A stretch of DNA of 33,500 nucleotides, taken from the NCBI RefSeq assembly GCF_001601815.1, contig NZ_LUKG01000018.1, positions 28,711 to 62,210 of the forward strand. Direction: 5' to 3'. Source of the DNA: Flavihumibacter sp. CACIAM 22H1 (GTDB lineage Bacteria; Bacteroidota; Bacteroidia; Chitinophagales; Chitinophagaceae). Below, one piece after another: positions 32,575 through 33,500 of the stretch. Numbering within the stretch: position 1 is the stretch's first letter; each line of letters starts with the position of its first letter. The notes under the pieces were generated by a model. That model was not told where the DNA came from. It was given only the letters and a program-made list of their open reading frames with translations, and ran no database searches. A program made the translations under genes and the position numbers.

Positions 32575-33060
32575 TTATTGATTTCTCATTTTCAGATAAT
32601 TGTTGATTGATTTCGAAAACAAACTTGATTCAGATGTCCTATCATTAAATTCAGCATTGAAATAAGTTCTTGAAATTGCACCATTTATTTTATCCAGCCG
32701 ATTAACTATCTTCTGAAATTCAGGTATTTCATACTCCTCTAAATAAACCCGTAGTTGTAAATATGACGAATGCAAATTGCTCAATGGATAATAAATTAGC
32801 CTATCTAATTTTTCAGATTCTATTTTCCCATTTGCAACAGCAGTAGTTGAAATAGTTTTAATTGATTCAATACAAGTTGAATAATTTTTAAAAAAATCAT
32901 TAAATCGATCCATTCTACTACTATAGAATAAATCATACTTCTTTTCGATTTTTTTATCAATCATATCATACTTCCTTTTGATAAAGTATGAAATTACTCC
33001 AGTTATTAGAGTTAGTGCAAGGGGTAAATTATTTATTAATGATTCTTTTAATGATGCCAT
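32575..33060 (-). CDS. Small membrane-anchored protein of unknown function
   Basis: Protein of 161 residues with one N-terminal membrane segment (about residues 9-27, LINNLPLALTLITGVISYFI) and a Lys-rich following stretch (KRKYDMIDKKIEKKYD), so the rest is expected on the cytoplasmic side. The remainder is helical with many Asn, Ser and Tyr and no recognisable motif. The gene is very AT-rich compared with the left part of the window, suggesting recent acquisition. It is followed on the minus strand by nothing but the island decay region. Not recognised. Confidence 0.65.
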   Translation of the reverse strand: MASLKESLINNLPLALTLITGVISYFIKRKYDMIDKKIEKKYDLFYSSRMDRFNDFFKNYSTCIESIKTISTTAVANGKIESEKLDRLIYYPLSNLHSSYLQLRVYLEEYEIPEFQKIVNRLDKINGAISRTYFNAEFNDRTSESSLFSKSINNYLKMRNQ

Positions 33061-33166
33061 AAGTTAAGATTCTTTTTTACATGGACAAGATTGTATATAA
33101 TCGGGTTTATAATAGTTCATCAAGGATTTAACTGCTTCTAAATATTCTAAATATTTAAAAATTAAT

Positions 33167-33500
33167 TTACTTTTTGATTAGGTCCTCATATTTTAAATTA
33201 CTCCTACCAGGTTTAGTATGAACAATTTCATCCCTGAACTCCTTTAATGTAGCGATCCTGTTAGTAGCTGCGGTGTCATGTTTGAAAAAGTCTTTTCCAG
33301 TAGCTTGTTTTAAAACAAATTTCAATTTTTCATTAAAATCCAATCCTGGTATTTTTTCAGTAGAATAAATTTAAGTTCTCTTTTTCTCAATTACTTTTTT
33401 ATATTCAAATCCGTCATAAAGATTCTGATAAATAAAAGATTCTAGTAAAGTGAAAAGCATTATAACAAAGCCGGATACACAGCCGTAATAAGCATACAGA
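33167..33500 (-). pseudogene. Split ORF with HEPN-like motif, cut by the window edge
   Basis: On the minus strand an open frame enters from the right edge with a hydrophobic segment (GCVSGFVIMLFTLLESFIYQ), reads to TAA at 33371-33373 after VIEKKRT, and in the same frame continues IYSTEKIPGLDFNEKLKFVL to a final stop at 33167. The second half contains LKEFRDEIVHTKPG, an R-x4-H motif as in HEPN-type RNases and Abi proteins. No start codon follows the stop, so this is either a decayed gene or one with a sequence error. The HEPN link is a motif-level guess. Confidence 0.45.

Larger units (their letters stand above)
26858..33500. mobile_element. Putative integrated genomic island (left end in window, right end not)
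   Basis: The proposed left boundary is the tRNA-like fragment. To the right, gene density falls, base composition becomes visibly more AT-rich, and the content turns accessory: a RiPP locus, a Schlafen-type pseudogene, an IS3-family element, broken genes of possible prophage origin and short unknown proteins. No integrase is seen in the window, so one would be expected beyond the right edge, next to the intact tRNA gene. Boundary and island status are inferred. Confidence 0.45.

Noticed and set aside
29481-33500. Stop-codon recoding as explanation for the many split genes
   Set aside because: TGA, TAA and TAG are all affected and frameshifts occur too, while genes in the same island and in the host part use normal stops. 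Decay or sequencing error explains it better.

Overview
The window looks like a chromosome segment of a Bacteroidota bacterium, most likely a Chitinophagaceae relative. The reasons are a SusC/RagA-type TonB-dependent receptor with the usual CarboxypepD_reg-like domain, a Bacteroidota-type promoter (TTTG, 18 bases, TATTTTCG) before the gene at 9464, few Shine-Dalgarno sequences, and the general protein style. No species is claimed.

Positions 1-26.7 kb read as ordinary host chromosome. In order: the start of a SusC/RagA receptor (minus strand, cut by the left edge); a divergent histidine kinase/response regulator pair; a secreted metallophosphoesterase; a methyltransferase with a small membrane protein; a convergent pair of a Tat-exported FAD oxidoreductase and a class III aminotransferase; a five-gene operon (9464-15901) built around a MoxR-type AAA+ ATPase, a von Willebrand A/beta-propeller protein and accessory proteins, which I read as a MoxR-vWA-beta-propeller (bpX) ternary system; a DoxX protein; a thiamine salvage operon (thiM, a thiE-thiD fusion, tenA) under a TPP riboswitch; a DUF4097 protein with SGG repeats; a DUF1398 protein; an AraC regulator; and a three-gene secreted set (beta-barrel-like protein, lipoprotein, M43-like metalloprotease).

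From about 26.86 kb the character changes. A 16-base block resembling the 3' end of a tRNA gene (minus strand) is followed, in tRNA direction, by a terminator hairpin, as expected at the edge of a tRNA-integrated island. Next comes a compact graspetide-type (omega-ester-linked RiPP) locus: three short precursor genes (58, 65 and 62 residues) sharing a leader motif NPILxFR and a Thr/Ser- and acid-containing C-terminus, a single MvdC/MvdD-like ATP-grasp ligase, and an overlapping membrane protein. This is the best candidate for something undescribed. The first precursor is shorter than 60 residues and easily missed.

The rest of the island is decayed. It holds an AlbA_2 (Schlafen-type) pseudogene with two in-frame stops and two frameshifts, cut short by an IS3-family element that has a canonical A AAA AAG frameshift site and an amber codon in its transposase. 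A broken gene possibly related to prophage tail regions follows, then a small membrane-anchored protein and, at the right edge, a split ORF with a HEPN-like R-x4-H motif. All assignments come from reading motifs; no database search was run.
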